A stretch of DNA of 64,000 nucleotides. Origin: Candidatus Nanogingivalis gingivitcus. Its GTDB lineage: Bacteria > Patescibacteriota > Saccharimonadia > Saccharimonadales > Saccharimonadaceae. Below, piece by piece: positions 18,295 to 28,446 of the stretch. The stretch's first letter is position 1; the number at the start of each line of letters is the position of its first letter. A model generated the notes under the pieces. The model made no database searches and was not told the origin of the DNA. It was given only the letters and a program-made list of their open reading frames with translations. The stretch is from assembly GCF_004151455.1 (NCBI RefSeq), contig NZ_PRLK01000003.1, forward strand, positions 1 through 64,000. Direction: 5' to 3'. The position numbers and the translations under genes were made by a program.

Positions 18295-19214
18295 TGATCG
18301 ACCTAGCTATAGTTGGTGCTGGTCCAAGTGCTATCTCTGCGGCTATATATGCTGCTAGAGATGGCTTAAATGTTAAAGTTTTTGAAAAGCAAATAATTGG
18401 TGGTCTAGTATCTCAAACGGATCTTATAGAGAATTACCCTGGTTTTGAAGAAGGTATAACTGGCTTAGATCTTATTAAGAAAATGAGATCACAAGCTGAA
18501 AAATTTGGTGCTAAATTTGAATATGCCGAAGTATCTTCTTTAGAGCAGAAAGATGGATATGTTACATTTTTGGCAGATGGATTTGAACTTAAGGCTAGAA
18601 CAATATTATTGGCTGTAGGAAATGAATATAGAAAATTAGGAATTGAAAACGAAGATAGATTTATTGGTAGAGGAATATATTTTTGTGGGACATGTGATGG
18701 ACCTTTATTTAAAGATAAGGAAGTGATTGCAGTTGGTGGAGGAAACTCTGCAGTACAAGAAGCTATTTTTATAAGTAAGTATGCATCTAAGGTTCACTTA
18801 ATTGTAAGGAGCGACATTAAAGCACAAGAAGTCTTAAAAGAAAGATTGGAAGACGCTGTTAATAAAGGGAAAATAACAGTCTATAAAGGTGCACAAATTA
18901 AAGAATTATTAATGGATGCAGAAAATATATCCGGAGCAAAAATTACTTTTAATGATTCTAGGGAGGATATTAATATTTTATCTCCGGCTATTTTTGAATT
19001 TATCGGTTTGGTCCCTAATACTAAATGGTTAGATGGTTCAGGTGTAGAAACTAATGATAGAGGAGAGATTATTGTGGATAAGAATTTAAAAACTTCTTTA
19101 GACTTGGTTTATGCTACAGGTGATGCTATTGAAGATGCTAAAAAACAAATTATAATAGCTGCTGGTAATGGTGCTTTGGCTGCCTTAAATATATCAAAAA
19201 AGCTAAGTTTTTAG
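18294..19214 (+). CDS. trxB: Thioredoxin reductase-like FAD/NAD(P)-binding protein
   Basis: The two-domain layout of low-molecular-weight thioredoxin reductase is clear: the FAD motif GAGPSAISAAIYAARDG at the N-terminus, a redox-active CGTC in YFCGTCDGP near residue 126, a second Rossmann motif VGGGNSAVQEA, and the C-terminal FAD motif YATGDA. Usual TrxB has CATC; CGTC keeps both cysteines. The helix after the second Rossmann motif has a single Arg (IVRSD) where HRR-type residues bind NADPH phosphate, so the preferred cofactor is uncertain. Length 306 is normal. It is coupled to the FKBP gene, suggesting a role in folding and redox maintenance. Confidence 0.88.
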   Translation: MIDLAIVGAGPSAISAAIYAARDGLNVKVFEKQIIGGLVSQTDLIENYPGFEEGITGLDLIKKMRSQAEKFGAKFEYAEVSSLEQKDGYVTFLADGFELKARTILLAVGNEYRKLGIENEDRFIGRGIYFCGTCDGPLFKDKEVIAVGGGNSAVQEAIFISKYASKVHLIVRSDIKAQEVLKERLEDAVNKGKITVYKGAQIKELLMDAENISGAKITFNDSREDINILSPAIFEFIGLVPNTKWLDGSGVETNDRGEIIVDKNLKTSLDLVYATGDAIEDAKKQIIIAAGNGALAALNISKKLSF

Positions 19215-19262
19215 TTACCTTTTTAATAAATTGTTACTAGTAGACACTATTAAAAAAGGTAA
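19214..19262. other. Inverted repeat after trxB
   Basis: TTACCTTTTTAATA can pair with TATTAAAAAAGGTAA across about 19 bases. It may be a weak terminator for trxB; there is no long T run after it. Confidence 0.4.
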
Positions 19263-19269
19263 TAAAATT

Positions 19270-19278
19270 TGTTATACT
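19270..19278 (+). promoter_or_regulatory. dnaE extended -10 promoter
   Basis: TGTTATACT ends seven bases before ATG 19286, so the transcript should start at the start codon. Confidence 0.6.
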
Positions 19279-19285
19279 ATATAAT

Positions 19286-22200
19286 ATGTCAGAGGTGAAA
19301 ACAAAAACTTTTGAAGAGCTAGTACCTAGTGATTTTGTACATCTTCATACGCATACTTATCATTCATTATTGGATGGTCTTACTAAAATAGATGACCTAA
19401 CAAAAACAATTAAAGAAAATGGCATGGAGGCCGTTGCTATTACAGATCACGGAACTATGTCTGGTACGATTGAGTTTTATAAATCTGCTAAAGATCAAGG
19501 GTTAAAGCCTATCATTGGTATGGAGACATATGTTGCGGCTAGAACTCGTTTTGACCGTGATCCACAGCATGATAAACCACGCTATCACCTTATTTTGTTA
19601 GTAAAAAACGAAAAAGGATGGCAAAATTTATGCGCACTTACCACAAAGGCATGGATTGAAGGTCAATACTATAAGCCAAGGATTGATCATGACATAATGC
19701 GTGAACATTCAGAAGGTATCATTTGCTTGAGTGGTTGTGCGGGTTCTGAGATATCAGAAGCTATTAAAGCTGATGATTATGAAAAAGCAAAAGAATTAGC
19801 TGGTTGGTATAAATCTATATACGGAGAGGACTTTTATTTAGAACTTCAGGATCATGGACACCCAGAATGTCCAAATCATTGGGATATACAAAAGATAATA
19901 AATGATGGATTGTTAAAGCTAAGTAAAGAGCTAGATATTCCCTGTGTGGTTACTTGTGATTCTCATTATTTAACACATGAAAATCAAGATGCTCACGAGA
20001 TTTTATTATGTGTAGGTACAGGATCTTACTTACGAGATGAAAAAAGGATGAGCTTAAAAGAGTTTGACCTTTTTGTTACAAACCCAAAAGATATTATTGA
20101 TAGATGGGGCAAGATTGATCCTGAAATTATTTTAAATACAAAGAGGGTTGCTGAAAAGGTAAATTTTAACTTCGAATTTGGAAAAATTCTTATTCCTAAA
20201 TTTCCACTTCCAGAGGGAGAGGAAAGCGAAAAAAGCTTTTTAGATAAGCTAGTATTTTACGGTATGGGAGAGCGTTATGCACATATACCAAGAGATCAAG
20301 TTGAGAAAATGTCCATTAAAGAAATTCGAAGCAAATTAAGTAAAGAGCAATTAGATCGCGTTGATATGGAGTTAGGAATTTTGGACAGCATGGGATATAA
20401 CGGCTATTTCTTAATTGTTCAAGATTTTATTAACTGGGGAAAAAGTCAAGGTATTGTTTTTGGTCCTGGGCGAGGTTCGGCTGCAGGGTCTATTATTGCT
20501 TATTCATTACATATTACGGATCTAGATCCTTTAGCTTACGATTTACTTTTTGAACGTTTTTTGAACCCTGATCGTATTTCAATGCCAGATATTGATGTTG
20601 ATATTCAAGATACGAGAAGGAACGAAGTAATACAGTACTGTACTAATAAATATGGTTATGAGAGAGTAGCTAATATTGCCACTTTCGGTAAGATGATGGC
20701 TAAAAACGCCATTCGTGATGTTGCGCGTGTGTTGGAAGTGCCTTATGCCGACGCAGATAGGCTAGCTAAACTAGTTCCAGATCCTAACCAAGGTAGGCAT
20801 ATTCCATTAAAAATTAGCTTGGAAAATGATTTAGATCTTAAGAAGGAATATGAAACTAACCCTACGGCCAAAACAGTATTTGATTTTGCTGTACAGTTAG
20901 AGGGGACTATTCGTAACCATGGAGTTCATGCTTGTGGTGTGGTTATTGCGCCAGATGACCTAGTTAAATATTTACCGTTAGAAATGGCGCAAAAGGGAGT
21001 GGTAGCCACTCAAGTTCCAATGGGTCAAGTTGAAGATCTCGGCCTACTTAAAATGGACTTTTTAGGGCTAAAAAACTTGTCTATTATTTCTACAGCTCAA
21101 AAAATCGTAAAACAAACTTACGGCAAAGATATTGATTTAGCCAAATTACCTTTAGGCGATGAAGCTGCTTATCAGCTGTTATCAAGAGGTGACTCTACTG
21201 GAGTGTTCCAGCTTGAGTCTGCTGGTATGAAGCGTTACCTTAAGGAATTAAAACCTTCTAAATTTGAAGATATTATTGCTATGGTAGCGCTATATAGGCC
21301 AGGTCCTATGAGCGAAATACCAAAATTCATTGCTCGTAAGCATGGTGAAGAGGAGATAACTTACTATGAAGAACATATGGAGAATGCTTTAAAGAACACC
21401 TATGGTATTTTAGTGTACCAAGAACAATTCATGCAGATATCTAAAGAGGTATGTGGTTTCACTGGTGGGCAAGCTGACACTTTACGTAAAGCTGTGGGAA
21501 AAAAGAAAATTGACCTTATGAAGAAAATGAAAGGTGAATTTATTGAGGGTGCAGTTAAGCATTCTAATGCTGATCGTGGAAAAATTGAAAAATTCTGGGA
21601 CCACCTAGAAGAATTCGCTAACTACTGTTTTAATAAGAGTCACGCTGCTTGTTATGCTCTAATTGCTTATTGGACAGCTTATATTAAAGCTCACTATCCA
21701 GATGCATTTATGGCTGCTTTAATGACAAGTGATGCTGATGATACGGACCGTTTAGCTATTGAGATTGCTGAATGTAGAAAAATGGGTATTCAAGTTTTAG
21801 GTCCAGATGTTAACGAATCATTTAAGAATTTTGCAGTAGTACCTCATGAGAATAAAATACGCTTTGGACTTTTAGCAGTTAAGGCTGTTGGTAGTGGTGC
21901 AGTAGATGCTGTTTTGGAATCTCGCAAAGCTGAAGGGAAATTTGTTAGCGTTTTAGATTTTGCCAAGCGTGTAAATTCTAGGGCATTCAATAAAAAAGCA
22001 TGGGATTCTTTGATAATGACTGGTGCTTTTGATAGTTTTGGCACTAGGTCTGATCTTTTGCATAATTTAGAGAAGATTCAAGCTTATGGATCTAAAATAC
22101 AAAAAGAAGCTTTAAGTGGTCAGACTGATTTATTTGGATTTGCTGGCGAGGAAGATATGAGGGTTGAGCCAGAAATTGAACTAGTTACTGGAACTAAGCA

Positions 22201-23023
22201 ACATACTGAAAAAGAACAATTAACCTGGGAGCGTGATTTATTGGGGTTGTATGTATCGGCGCACCCATTAGATAAATATGTTACTTATTTTGAAGAGCAG
22301 ACCGTGCCGCTATCTCAAATTCAACCTAATACTGATGGTCAAAAAGCAACTATTGGGGGTATTGTACTCGATACTAGAACAATTATTACCAAATCTGGAA
22401 CAAAAATGGCCTTTATTAAAATAGAGGATAAAACTGGCGAAGGTGAAGTTATCGTTTTTCCTAATTTATACTCAGAAGTTGAAAATAAGATCTCTATAGA
22501 TACTGTACTTAGGGTTGAAGGAAAGGTTTCTGCTAGAGATAGAGACGGTAATATTAAGCCCGATGCACAATTGATTGCTGAAAATATAATGGTAATTACT
22601 GATGAAGAACTAGAAAGCTACGAATCTACTGGTAGAAGAGCTGAAGGATTAAAGGCAAAGAGTGTAACAAAAAAGAAAAATGTTTCACAAAAAGTTACAA
22701 GTACTGTAAATAAACGAAGCCTAGTAAACCCTACAAAAAAACAGTCTGAGCAAAAGCAAAATACTCAAGTAGAGAAAAAAGAATATCAAGCTGAGAAAAA
22801 TCAGAGGGTTTTTGTGCATATTAAAAATCCTAATGATCATGAGTCATTATTATCTGTAAAAAAGATTTGTAATAAATATCCAGGCGTTTCAGATATAATT
22901 TTAGTGCTAGGAATGGAGAAAAAGTCAGCAATAAAAATGCCTTTTAGAGTTGATTCTAAAAGCGAATTAGCTAAAGAGCTGGTAAATTTATTAGGCGAAG
23001 CTTGTGTTATTCTGAAAGATTAG
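19286..23023 (+). CDS. dnaE: DNA polymerase III alpha subunit
   Basis: DnaE is the replicative polymerase. The PHP domain (residues about 15-290) keeps the metal-binding signatures HLHTHTYHS, ITDHG and CDSHYL, so it may have proofreading exonuclease activity. The polymerase core follows with GRGSAAGS near 393 and PDIDVDIQD near 433, which supplies the catalytic Asp residues, and FNKSHAACYAL near 785. A helix-hairpin-helix region, an OB fold at about 1005-1080 and a charged linker lead to a C-terminal domain. Length 1245 is somewhat long for DnaE. No Shine-Dalgarno sequence; the start is set by the adjacent promoter. Confidence 0.97.
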   Translation: MSEVKTKTFEELVPSDFVHLHTHTYHSLLDGLTKIDDLTKTIKENGMEAVAITDHGTMSGTIEFYKSAKDQGLKPIIGMETYVAARTRFDRDPQHDKPRYHLILLVKNEKGWQNLCALTTKAWIEGQYYKPRIDHDIMREHSEGIICLSGCAGSEISEAIKADDYEKAKELAGWYKSIYGEDFYLELQDHGHPECPNHWDIQKIINDGLLKLSKELDIPCVVTCDSHYLTHENQDAHEILLCVGTGSYLRDEKRMSLKEFDLFVTNPKDIIDRWGKIDPEIILNTKRVAEKVNFNFEFGKILIPKFPLPEGEESEKSFLDKLVFYGMGERYAHIPRDQVEKMSIKEIRSKLSKEQLDRVDMELGILDSMGYNGYFLIVQDFINWGKSQGIVFGPGRGSAAGSIIAYSLHITDLDPLAYDLLFERFLNPDRISMPDIDVDIQDTRRNEVIQYCTNKYGYERVANIATFGKMMAKNAIRDVARVLEVPYADADRLAKLVPDPNQGRHIPLKISLENDLDLKKEYETNPTAKTVFDFAVQLEGTIRNHGVHACGVVIAPDDLVKYLPLEMAQKGVVATQVPMGQVEDLGLLKMDFLGLKNLSIISTAQKIVKQTYGKDIDLAKLPLGDEAAYQLLSRGDSTGVFQLESAGMKRYLKELKPSKFEDIIAMVALYRPGPMSEIPKFIARKHGEEEITYYEEHMENALKNTYGILVYQEQFMQISKEVCGFTGGQADTLRKAVGKKKIDLMKKMKGEFIEGAVKHSNADRGKIEKFWDHLEEFANYCFNKSHAACYALIAYWTAYIKAHYPDAFMAALMTSDADDTDRLAIEIAECRKMGIQVLGPDVNESFKNFAVVPHENKIRFGLLAVKAVGSGAVDAVLESRKAEGKFVSVLDFAKRVNSRAFNKKAWDSLIMTGAFDSFGTRSDLLHNLEKIQAYGSKIQKEALSGQTDLFGFAGEEDMRVEPEIELVTGTKQHTEKEQLTWERDLLGLYVSAHPLDKYVTYFEEQTVPLSQIQPNTDGQKATIGGIVLDTRTIITKSGTKMAFIKIEDKTGEGEVIVFPNLYSEVENKISIDTVLRVEGKVSARDRDGNIKPDAQLIAENIMVITDEELESYESTGRRAEGLKAKSVTKKKNVSQKVTSTVNKRSLVNPTKKQSEQKQNTQVEKKEYQAEKNQRVFVHIKNPNDHESLLSVKKICNKYPGVSDIILVLGMEKKSAIKMPFRVDSKSELAKELVNLLGEACVILKD

Positions 23024-23050
23024 CGAGAGCATGTTGCGATTGCTAGTTTT

Positions 23051-23059
23051 GAGTGATAA
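23051..23059 (+). promoter_or_regulatory. eno extended -10 promoter
   Basis: TGATAAAAT ends nine bases before the eno ATG, leaving a leader of only about three bases. Confidence 0.5.
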
Positions 23060-23068
23060 AATATTTAT

Positions 23069-24349
23069 ATGGAATATATAATTAAAGAAATCAAAGGAAG
23101 ACAAATACTAGATTCAAGGGGAAACCCAACAGTTGAAGCTGATGTAATATTATCAGATGGAACTGTTGGGCGAGCTGCTGTTCCTAGCGGCGCCTCTACT
23201 GGTTCTGGAGAAGCACTTGAACTAAGAGATGGCGATAACGTTTATGGTGGAAAATCTGTATATAAGGCAGTATCTGCAGTAAATGGTGAGATTAGAGAGC
23301 TACTAATAGGGAAAAATGCCGAAGAACAATCTGAGATAGATAATGCTATGCTAAAACTTGATGGTACAGATAATAAAGCACGCCTTGGTGCAAATGCTAT
23401 CTTAGCTGTTTCTTTAGCTACTGCAAAGGCTGTTGCTAAAGCTAAAGGTATTGAACTTTGGCAGTATATTGCTGAGAAAACAGATTCTACCCCAAGCTTA
23501 CCACTACCTATGATGAACGTTATGAATGGTGGTGCGCATGCAGGTTGGGCTACTGATATTCAAGAATATATGATCATGCCAGTTGGTGCGAAAGATATAT
23601 TTGAAGCTGTGCAAATGGGAGCAGAGACTTTCCATTCATTAGCTAAAGTATTAAAATCAAAAAACTATCCAACCACAGTAGGTGATGAGGGTGGCTATGC
23701 ACCAAAAGTTAAAGAAGGAAATGAAGAACCTTTACAACTAATCTCAGAAGCCATTAAATTAGCAGGTTACGAATTGGGTAAAGACATTGCTTTCGCTTCA
23801 GATCCAGCATCTAGCGAGTTCTATACTGAAGATGGTAAATATGACTTTAAAGCTAATGATAAGGTATTAACAAGCGAAGAAATGGTTTCATTCTATGAAG
23901 ATTTAGTAAGTAAATATCCATTTACTTCTATAGAAGATGGATTAGCTGAAAATGATTGGGATGGCTGGAAATTATTAACAGAAAAACTAGGAAACAAGAT
24001 TCAGTTAGTTGGTGATGACCTAATGGTAACTAATGTTGAGCTATTGCAAAAATCAATTGATCTTGGTGTAGCTAACGCTATATTAATTAAGCCTAACCAA
24101 ATTGGATCTCTAACAGAAACTATTAATGCCGTTAAGCTTGCTCAAAATAACGGATATAATACAGTTATGAGTCATAGGTCTGGTGAAACTGAAGATGTTA
24201 CTATCGCACATCTGGCTGTTGGTTTAGGATGTGGTCAAATTAAGACTGGTTCATTATCTCGCACAGATCGTGTAGCGAAATATAATGAATTGATGAGAAT
24301 TGCTGAGGCAAACCCTGAACTTCAATTAGCAAAACCATTTAATATATAA
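23069..24349 (+). CDS. eno: Enolase
   Basis: Enolase converts 2-phosphoglycerate to phosphoenolpyruvate in lower glycolysis. Signatures: [14 protein letters not shown] at the N-terminus, [33 protein letters not shown], the metal ligands in [11 protein letters not shown] (usual sequence here ALDxAASEF), [11 protein letters not shown] and GDDLMVTN, the catalytic Lys in LIKPNQIGS, and [10 protein letters not shown]. Length 426 is standard. With gap at 52369 it shows that lower glycolysis is present, although the genes are not clustered. A strong terminator follows. Confidence 0.98.
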   Translation: MEYIIKEIKGRQILDSRGNPTVEADVILSDGTVGRAAVPSGASTGSGEALELRDGDNVYGGKSVYKAVSAVNGEIRELLIGKNAEEQSEIDNAMLKLDGTDNKARLGANAILAVSLATAKAVAKAKGIELWQYIAEKTDSTPSLPLPMMNVMNGGAHAGWATDIQEYMIMPVGAKDIFEAVQMGAETFHSLAKVLKSKNYPTTVGDEGGYAPKVKEGNEEPLQLISEAIKLAGYELGKDIAFASDPASSEFYTEDGKYDFKANDKVLTSEEMVSFYEDLVSKYPFTSIEDGLAENDWDGWKLLTEKLGNKIQLVGDDLMVTNVELLQKSIDLGVANAILIKPNQIGSLTETINAVKLAQNNGYNTVMSHRSGETEDVTIAHLAVGLGCGQIKTGSLSRTDRVAKYNELMRIAEANPELQLAKPFNI

Positions 24350-24367
24350 TATTATAAAAATTACAAT

Positions 24368-24397
24368 AAAATAGATAGCCATGTAGCTATCTATTTT
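24368..24397. terminator. eno terminator
   Basis: AAAATAGATAGC and GCTATCTATTTT form a perfect 12-bp stem with a six-base loop, followed by ATTGC. It lies between the convergent eno and sortase genes and may serve both. Confidence 0.75.
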
Positions 24398-24462
24398 ATT
24401 GCTAATATTTTTTATATTACTATTCTATAAGGAAAATAATATAATAGTAGTTTCCTTATTTA

Positions 24463-25731
24463 CTACCAGTCCCAAGAGAATAACCGTTCTAGGAAAGTTT
24501 TTGAATTTCTTGGTAGTTCTATATTTTTTTGTTCAGCATTATTTTCAGGTTTCTTTACATCTGCCGTTGAAGGATCTGGTGCTACCTGTTCTGCAAAAAC
24601 TAATAATCGTTTTTCAGCCGTACCTATAGGGGTACAAGTAATTAATGTTAACCAAGGCTTATCTGTATCCATTACAACTTTACTTACTTCATTTGGCATA
24701 ACCACTTCTTTACGCCTAACTATGTAGGTGTACCTTTTGCCGTTATAATTAGAATATATAGTGTCACCATTTTGCATTTTTTCAAGCTGTGCAAATATGA
24801 ATTTATATTCACCATTATCGAATAAGTCATTACTTGAATGACCACTTAAAACTGTATTACCAGCTTGTCCCGGAACGCTATTAGCTCCTGGTATTGCGAA
24901 GTGAGCAACACCTTTTTCCATAGCTTTTAGTTGTGATTTTGAATCATTTCCTGCACCGTAAATAACTGGCACGTCTACATTTAGTTTAGGAATAATTAAT
25001 TTTGGATCATTGCCTACATTAATACTAGCGTTTGGGCTATAGACTGTATGTTGAGCAGTTGAATTACCCGGAGCTACATACGCTTCAACTGAGGCAAATA
25101 TAAGCCTATTATATTGAAGAAAAACAAATGTAAATACTACAACTATCACAGATATTATAGGTACAAAATGTCTACTACTACGTATTTTTTCTGTTTTTTC
25201 TTGAGCTTTAGCCATTATATCTTTTCTGATTTTAGCTAATGCTTTCATTTTAGCTTGTTGATCGGATAAATCGTCCATCACTTCTGGCTGAATATTCGCC
25301 ATTTTTTGTTGGTGTTTAAAAGCTGCCGAATAGTAACTTTCGTAGTATTTCTGGTAATAACTTTGCCAAGCTTCATGATATTTTTTCCACTGGCCATTTT
25401 CTATACTAGCAGAGTTATCTAAGGCTCTATTATTATTTGCTACTTTAATTTTTGAAGTGGTAGCTATATCGCTATTTTTAATATTTTGTTTATTGTGGAT
25501 AGGGTCAACTATAGCATCATAAGTTTTTGTATCTACTATAGTTTTAGGCTGATTCAAATTGTTTTGTAGGGGAGTTGTGTGAGGTGTTTTATAATTACTA
25601 TTTCCTGAATATATATCTTCAACCTTTTTTCTACGATAATCTATTACGGCCTGAGCTCGTCTTTTTTCTAAATCTGTAGTTTGTCTTTGAGGGATTTTTA
25701 TCCCCAAGCTTTGTTTATTATTTTCATCCAT
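24463..25731 (-). CDS. Sortase family transpeptidase
   Basis: Sortases cut sorting signals and attach surface proteins to the wall or build pili. This one has an unusually long, polar N-terminal cytoplasmic region (about 190 residues, Gln/Tyr/Lys-rich), a membrane helix near 190-210, then the sortase fold with the catalytic His in GHSSNDLF near 294, the catalytic Cys in LITCTPIGT near 365 and Arg in KRLLV near 373. The TCTPxGT signature is closest to class D/E-type sortases. No LPxTG-type substrate gene is adjacent. TGTATAAT and a leader with AAGGGC precede the ATG. Confidence 0.9.
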   Translation of the reverse strand: MDENNKQSLGIKIPQRQTTDLEKRRAQAVIDYRRKKVEDIYSGNSNYKTPHTTPLQNNLNQPKTIVDTKTYDAIVDPIHNKQNIKNSDIATTSKIKVANNNRALDNSASIENGQWKKYHEAWQSYYQKYYESYYSAAFKHQQKMANIQPEVMDDLSDQQAKMKALAKIRKDIMAKAQEKTEKIRSSRHFVPIISVIVVVFTFVFLQYNRLIFASVEAYVAPGNSTAQHTVYSPNASINVGNDPKLIIPKLNVDVPVIYGAGNDSKSQLKAMEKGVAHFAIPGANSVPGQAGNTVLSGHSSNDLFDNGEYKFIFAQLEKMQNGDTIYSNYNGKRYTYIVRRKEVVMPNEVSKVVMDTDKPWLTLITCTPIGTAEKRLLVFAEQVAPDPSTADVKKPENNAEQKNIELPRNSKTFLERLFSWDW

Positions 25732-25810
25732 GCCCTTGATTTTTCCTATTTACTATTATACAATAGGGGGGATTTATTGTAAATAAGCAAAGCGTTTTAA
25801 ATAAACATAT

Positions 25811-25896
25811 GCCGCGATGGTGGAATGGTAGACACGCTAGACTCAAAATCTGGTGAGCAGTAGCTCGTGCCGGTTCAAGTCCGGCTCGCGGTACCA
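25811..25896 (+). tRNA. tRNA-Leu (anticodon CAA)
   Basis: The acceptor stem GCCGCGA/TCGCGGT, the class II long variable arm, the TTCAAGT T-loop and the anticodon loop CTCAAAA (anticodon CAA) are all visible. The discriminator is A and the CCA end is encoded. A hairpin terminator follows. Confidence 0.97.
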
Positions 25897-25930
25897 AAAA
25901 AGATAGTCCAATTAGACTATCATTTTTTAT
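25897..25930. terminator. Bidirectional terminator after tRNA-Leu
   Basis: GATAGTC/GACTATC stem flanked by an A run on the left and a T run on the right, so it can end the tRNA transcript and the convergent PEGA-domain gene. Confidence 0.75.
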
Positions 25931-25942
25931 TTTATAGATATT

Positions 25943-27373
25943 TTATTCCAAGATCATTCGCAATCTTAATAGAGATATATTTCCATTTGAATTTGTACTT
26001 AAAGTATATAAAAACTTGTCATTTCCAGAAAGAACAATAGGCATATTTTCTAGTGATGGCATTAATGAGTGTTTATTAGCTCCATCAAAATCTACTATGC
26101 TTAAAGAATTATTAGTTACATTAGCAAGGTGAAAATTATCTATCCATATTGGTTTATTTGGACTATTATTATCTAGCGTGAAGGTTTCTTTTGTTTCTAA
26201 ATCATGCATTAAAGTAGATGAATTGGTCTTGATCGCCAGTAAGCGAGATTCATCGTTTATATTTAAACTTGTTATATCTTGGTTGGCCTTAATTTTTTTA
26301 TAAAGCCTCATAAGTTCACTCCAATTAGATGATTTATATATATGTATTTCATCTTTTATTGCTACATGGACGTAACTTTCATTATAGTATCTACCAAGTG
26401 CAATTGTTGGGGCAGTGGGAATATTATCTTTTATCAACATATTTTTATTATCTCGCCTTATATGTATTGAGTAGGTAGTGTTATTCTCGCTGTTAGTCTT
26501 TTTTTGAACTGATTCAATTATATTTTCTCTTGAAGTAAAGGTTTCTATATCTGTTAATATATTTGCCGATAATGTTAAGCTGTCTACATTTAGCTCTTTC
26601 AAATTTTGCCCATCTTGAATGTATAATATAGAAGCTTCGTTATTTTTCGCCTCTATTTTAGCAATATTATTTAAATTAAAATCTTTAGAAATATCAATAA
26701 ATTTAGATGGGTTATTTACGTCTCCAATAAGCCAATGTCTACTTCCGTTTTGGTTGTAGGTAAATATAAAACGGTTATTATTACGTGATATTTCTTGTAT
26801 TTCGACATTAGATATAGAATTTTCTTTACTATTATTTTCTTGAAGAACATTAAGATACCCTAATTCCTTAATATTTGGGGTATCATTTTGTAGATTTATC
26901 AATGAGAATTTAATAGATTTCTTATTATCTTCTTGTGCTATTAATATTTTTTCTTTATTTGGTAATACTTTTGCCGTTTTTAAATTCTGAATATCTAAAA
27001 AACTATCAATTCTCTTTTGTTTTGGGATTAGACGTGCATAATTTAGCCATAGTATTTCACCTTCTTTAACTTGAGTTTTACGATACCATGTCTCATACCC
27101 TTCTTTCCAAATTTTAAATTCATGAGTTCCTGCAGAAAGTAGGGTTTTAGTATTTGTTTTTTCTGCTAGCTTTTGATCTCCTATTTCTACTGTTGCACCG
27201 GTTACAGAAGAGAAAAATTGTACCAATCCATTTCTTTCAAAACTTCCTTTTGGATCCAGTGTCCATCCTTGAGTGAGAAATACTAAAATTACTACAATAG
27301 TAATAACTGTAATAGTCATAGCAAAATTTTTTAAAAAAATAATTAAATTTTCTTTTTGCATAGATTTTTTCAT
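25943..27373 (-). CDS. PEGA-domain surface protein with one membrane anchor
   Basis: An N-terminal helix at about residues 15-32 anchors an extracellular protein. Residues about 50-115 form a PEGA domain (GATVEIGDQKL, then LSAGTHEFKIWKEGYETW), a beta-rich module found in surface proteins. The remaining 350 residues resemble a beta-propeller-like repeat region with blades such as GRYYNESYVHVAIKDEIHIY, but no enzyme motif. Function is unknown; adhesion or envelope sensing is a guess. TGTTATAAT ends seven bases before the ATG, so the message is probably leaderless and the start is well supported. Confidence 0.8.
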   Translation of the reverse strand: MKKSMQKENLIIFLKNFAMTITVITIVVILVFLTQGWTLDPKGSFERNGLVQFFSSVTGATVEIGDQKLAEKTNTKTLLSAGTHEFKIWKEGYETWYRKTQVKEGEILWLNYARLIPKQKRIDSFLDIQNLKTAKVLPNKEKILIAQEDNKKSIKFSLINLQNDTPNIKELGYLNVLQENNSKENSISNVEIQEISRNNNRFIFTYNQNGSRHWLIGDVNNPSKFIDISKDFNLNNIAKIEAKNNEASILYIQDGQNLKELNVDSLTLSANILTDIETFTSRENIIESVQKKTNSENNTTYSIHIRRDNKNMLIKDNIPTAPTIALGRYYNESYVHVAIKDEIHIYKSSNWSELMRLYKKIKANQDITSLNINDESRLLAIKTNSSTLMHDLETKETFTLDNNSPNKPIWIDNFHLANVTNNSLSIVDFDGANKHSLMPSLENMPIVLSGNDKFLYTLSTNSNGNISLLRLRMILE

Positions 27374-27380
27374 TTGTAAT

Positions 27381-27389
27381 ATTATAACA
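27381..27389 (-). promoter_or_regulatory. PEGA gene extended -10 promoter
   Basis: On the minus strand TGTTATAAT ends seven bases before ATG 27373, predicting a leaderless transcript. Confidence 0.65.
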
Positions 27390-27467
27390 TTTTGTAATAT
27401 TTTTCTGAATACTTGAAAAAAAGGTTATGTTATCTTAAAATATACATAAGCTTAAATAAGAGGTTTA

Positions 27468-28409
27468 ATGAAAGAATATATTACTATAAATGGGAGAGAA
27501 TATAATACCCGAACGGGAGAGTTTAAGGGTACTAGCAATACTATACATAATAGTATACAGAAATCTACAACCCTAAATCGTAAATTTCTAAAGCCTCCTA
27601 AAAAATATAGTGATATTACACCTAAGCAATATCAAGCAATTCGCCAGTTTAAAAGGAAGCATGATTATTCAGAAGTTATACTGAAAGCAGAAAAGAATAG
27701 AAGTGCCGATTTATATAGATTCAGCAGTAAAAAGAGGGTTAATGTCCAACCTATAGTTAAAAGCAAGGATAAAGACGAAGTTTTAATTCCTCCGCAGGAG
27801 CACCCACTTCAGAAAAAAGCTAATGAAGCTTTAAAATCTGCTAAACAAGGAAAAGCTTTACCTACAGCTAGAGAGTTAAAAATTCTTGCCATTAATGAAG
27901 CCTTAGATAATAGTAGAAAAAATAAATATAAACACGATAGCTTTTTTATTAAAGGGAATAAAGGTATTCTAAAATATTCATCAATTTTAGGTTTTATTAC
28001 TTTAGCTATTTGCTTTCTTGTTTATACTAATATGCCTAATATAGCGGTAAAGTTAGTATCTGCTCAATCTGGAATAGAAGTTAATATGCCTAGTTATACT
28101 TTAGAAGGTTATAGTAGTGATGGTCTAGCCTCTTTTGATGGAGAAAATATTATATTTAAATATAAAAATAATAATGGTTATCATTATGAAATAAAAGAAA
28201 TGCAAAAAGAATGGGATAGTGTAGCACTTAGAGAAAATCACATTTATCCTAGATGGGGAGATAATTATAATACAGCTTATAGTAATGGAATAATCATCTA
28301 TTCAAAAGGAAATGAGTATATTTGGGTTAATAACGGTAGAATGTATACAGTAACTTCGAATAGGTCTATTTCCGATACGGAAATAAGTAATATTGTAAAG
28401 AGCCTTTAA
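27468..28409 (+). CDS. Single-pass membrane protein of unknown function
   Basis: The 313-residue product has a basic, Lys/Arg-rich cytoplasmic region of about 165 residues, one membrane helix at about 170-190 (SILGFITLAICFLVYT), and an extracellular C-terminal domain of about 120 residues rich in Tyr, Asn and Gly. It ends with a WVNNGRMYTV element and shows no recognised catalytic motif. An AGAGG binding site lies before the ATG. It sits between the PEGA gene (divergent) and gltX. Envelope association is clear; the role is not. Confidence 0.7.
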   Translation: MKEYITINGREYNTRTGEFKGTSNTIHNSIQKSTTLNRKFLKPPKKYSDITPKQYQAIRQFKRKHDYSEVILKAEKNRSADLYRFSSKKRVNVQPIVKSKDKDEVLIPPQEHPLQKKANEALKSAKQGKALPTARELKILAINEALDNSRKNKYKHDSFFIKGNKGILKYSSILGFITLAICFLVYTNMPNIAVKLVSAQSGIEVNMPSYTLEGYSSDGLASFDGENIIFKYKNNNGYHYEIKEMQKEWDSVALRENHIYPRWGDNYNTAYSNGIIIYSKGNEYIWVNNGRMYTVTSNRSISDTEISNIVKSL

Positions 28410-28446
28410 TTTTATTTTAACGGCTTATCATGATAATATATAGAGT

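Noticed and set aside
25257-25420. Possible degenerate second gene in the long N-terminal region of the sortase
   Set aside because: The frame is continuous with the sortase domain and the region has consistent codon use; it is treated as a cytoplasmic extension.
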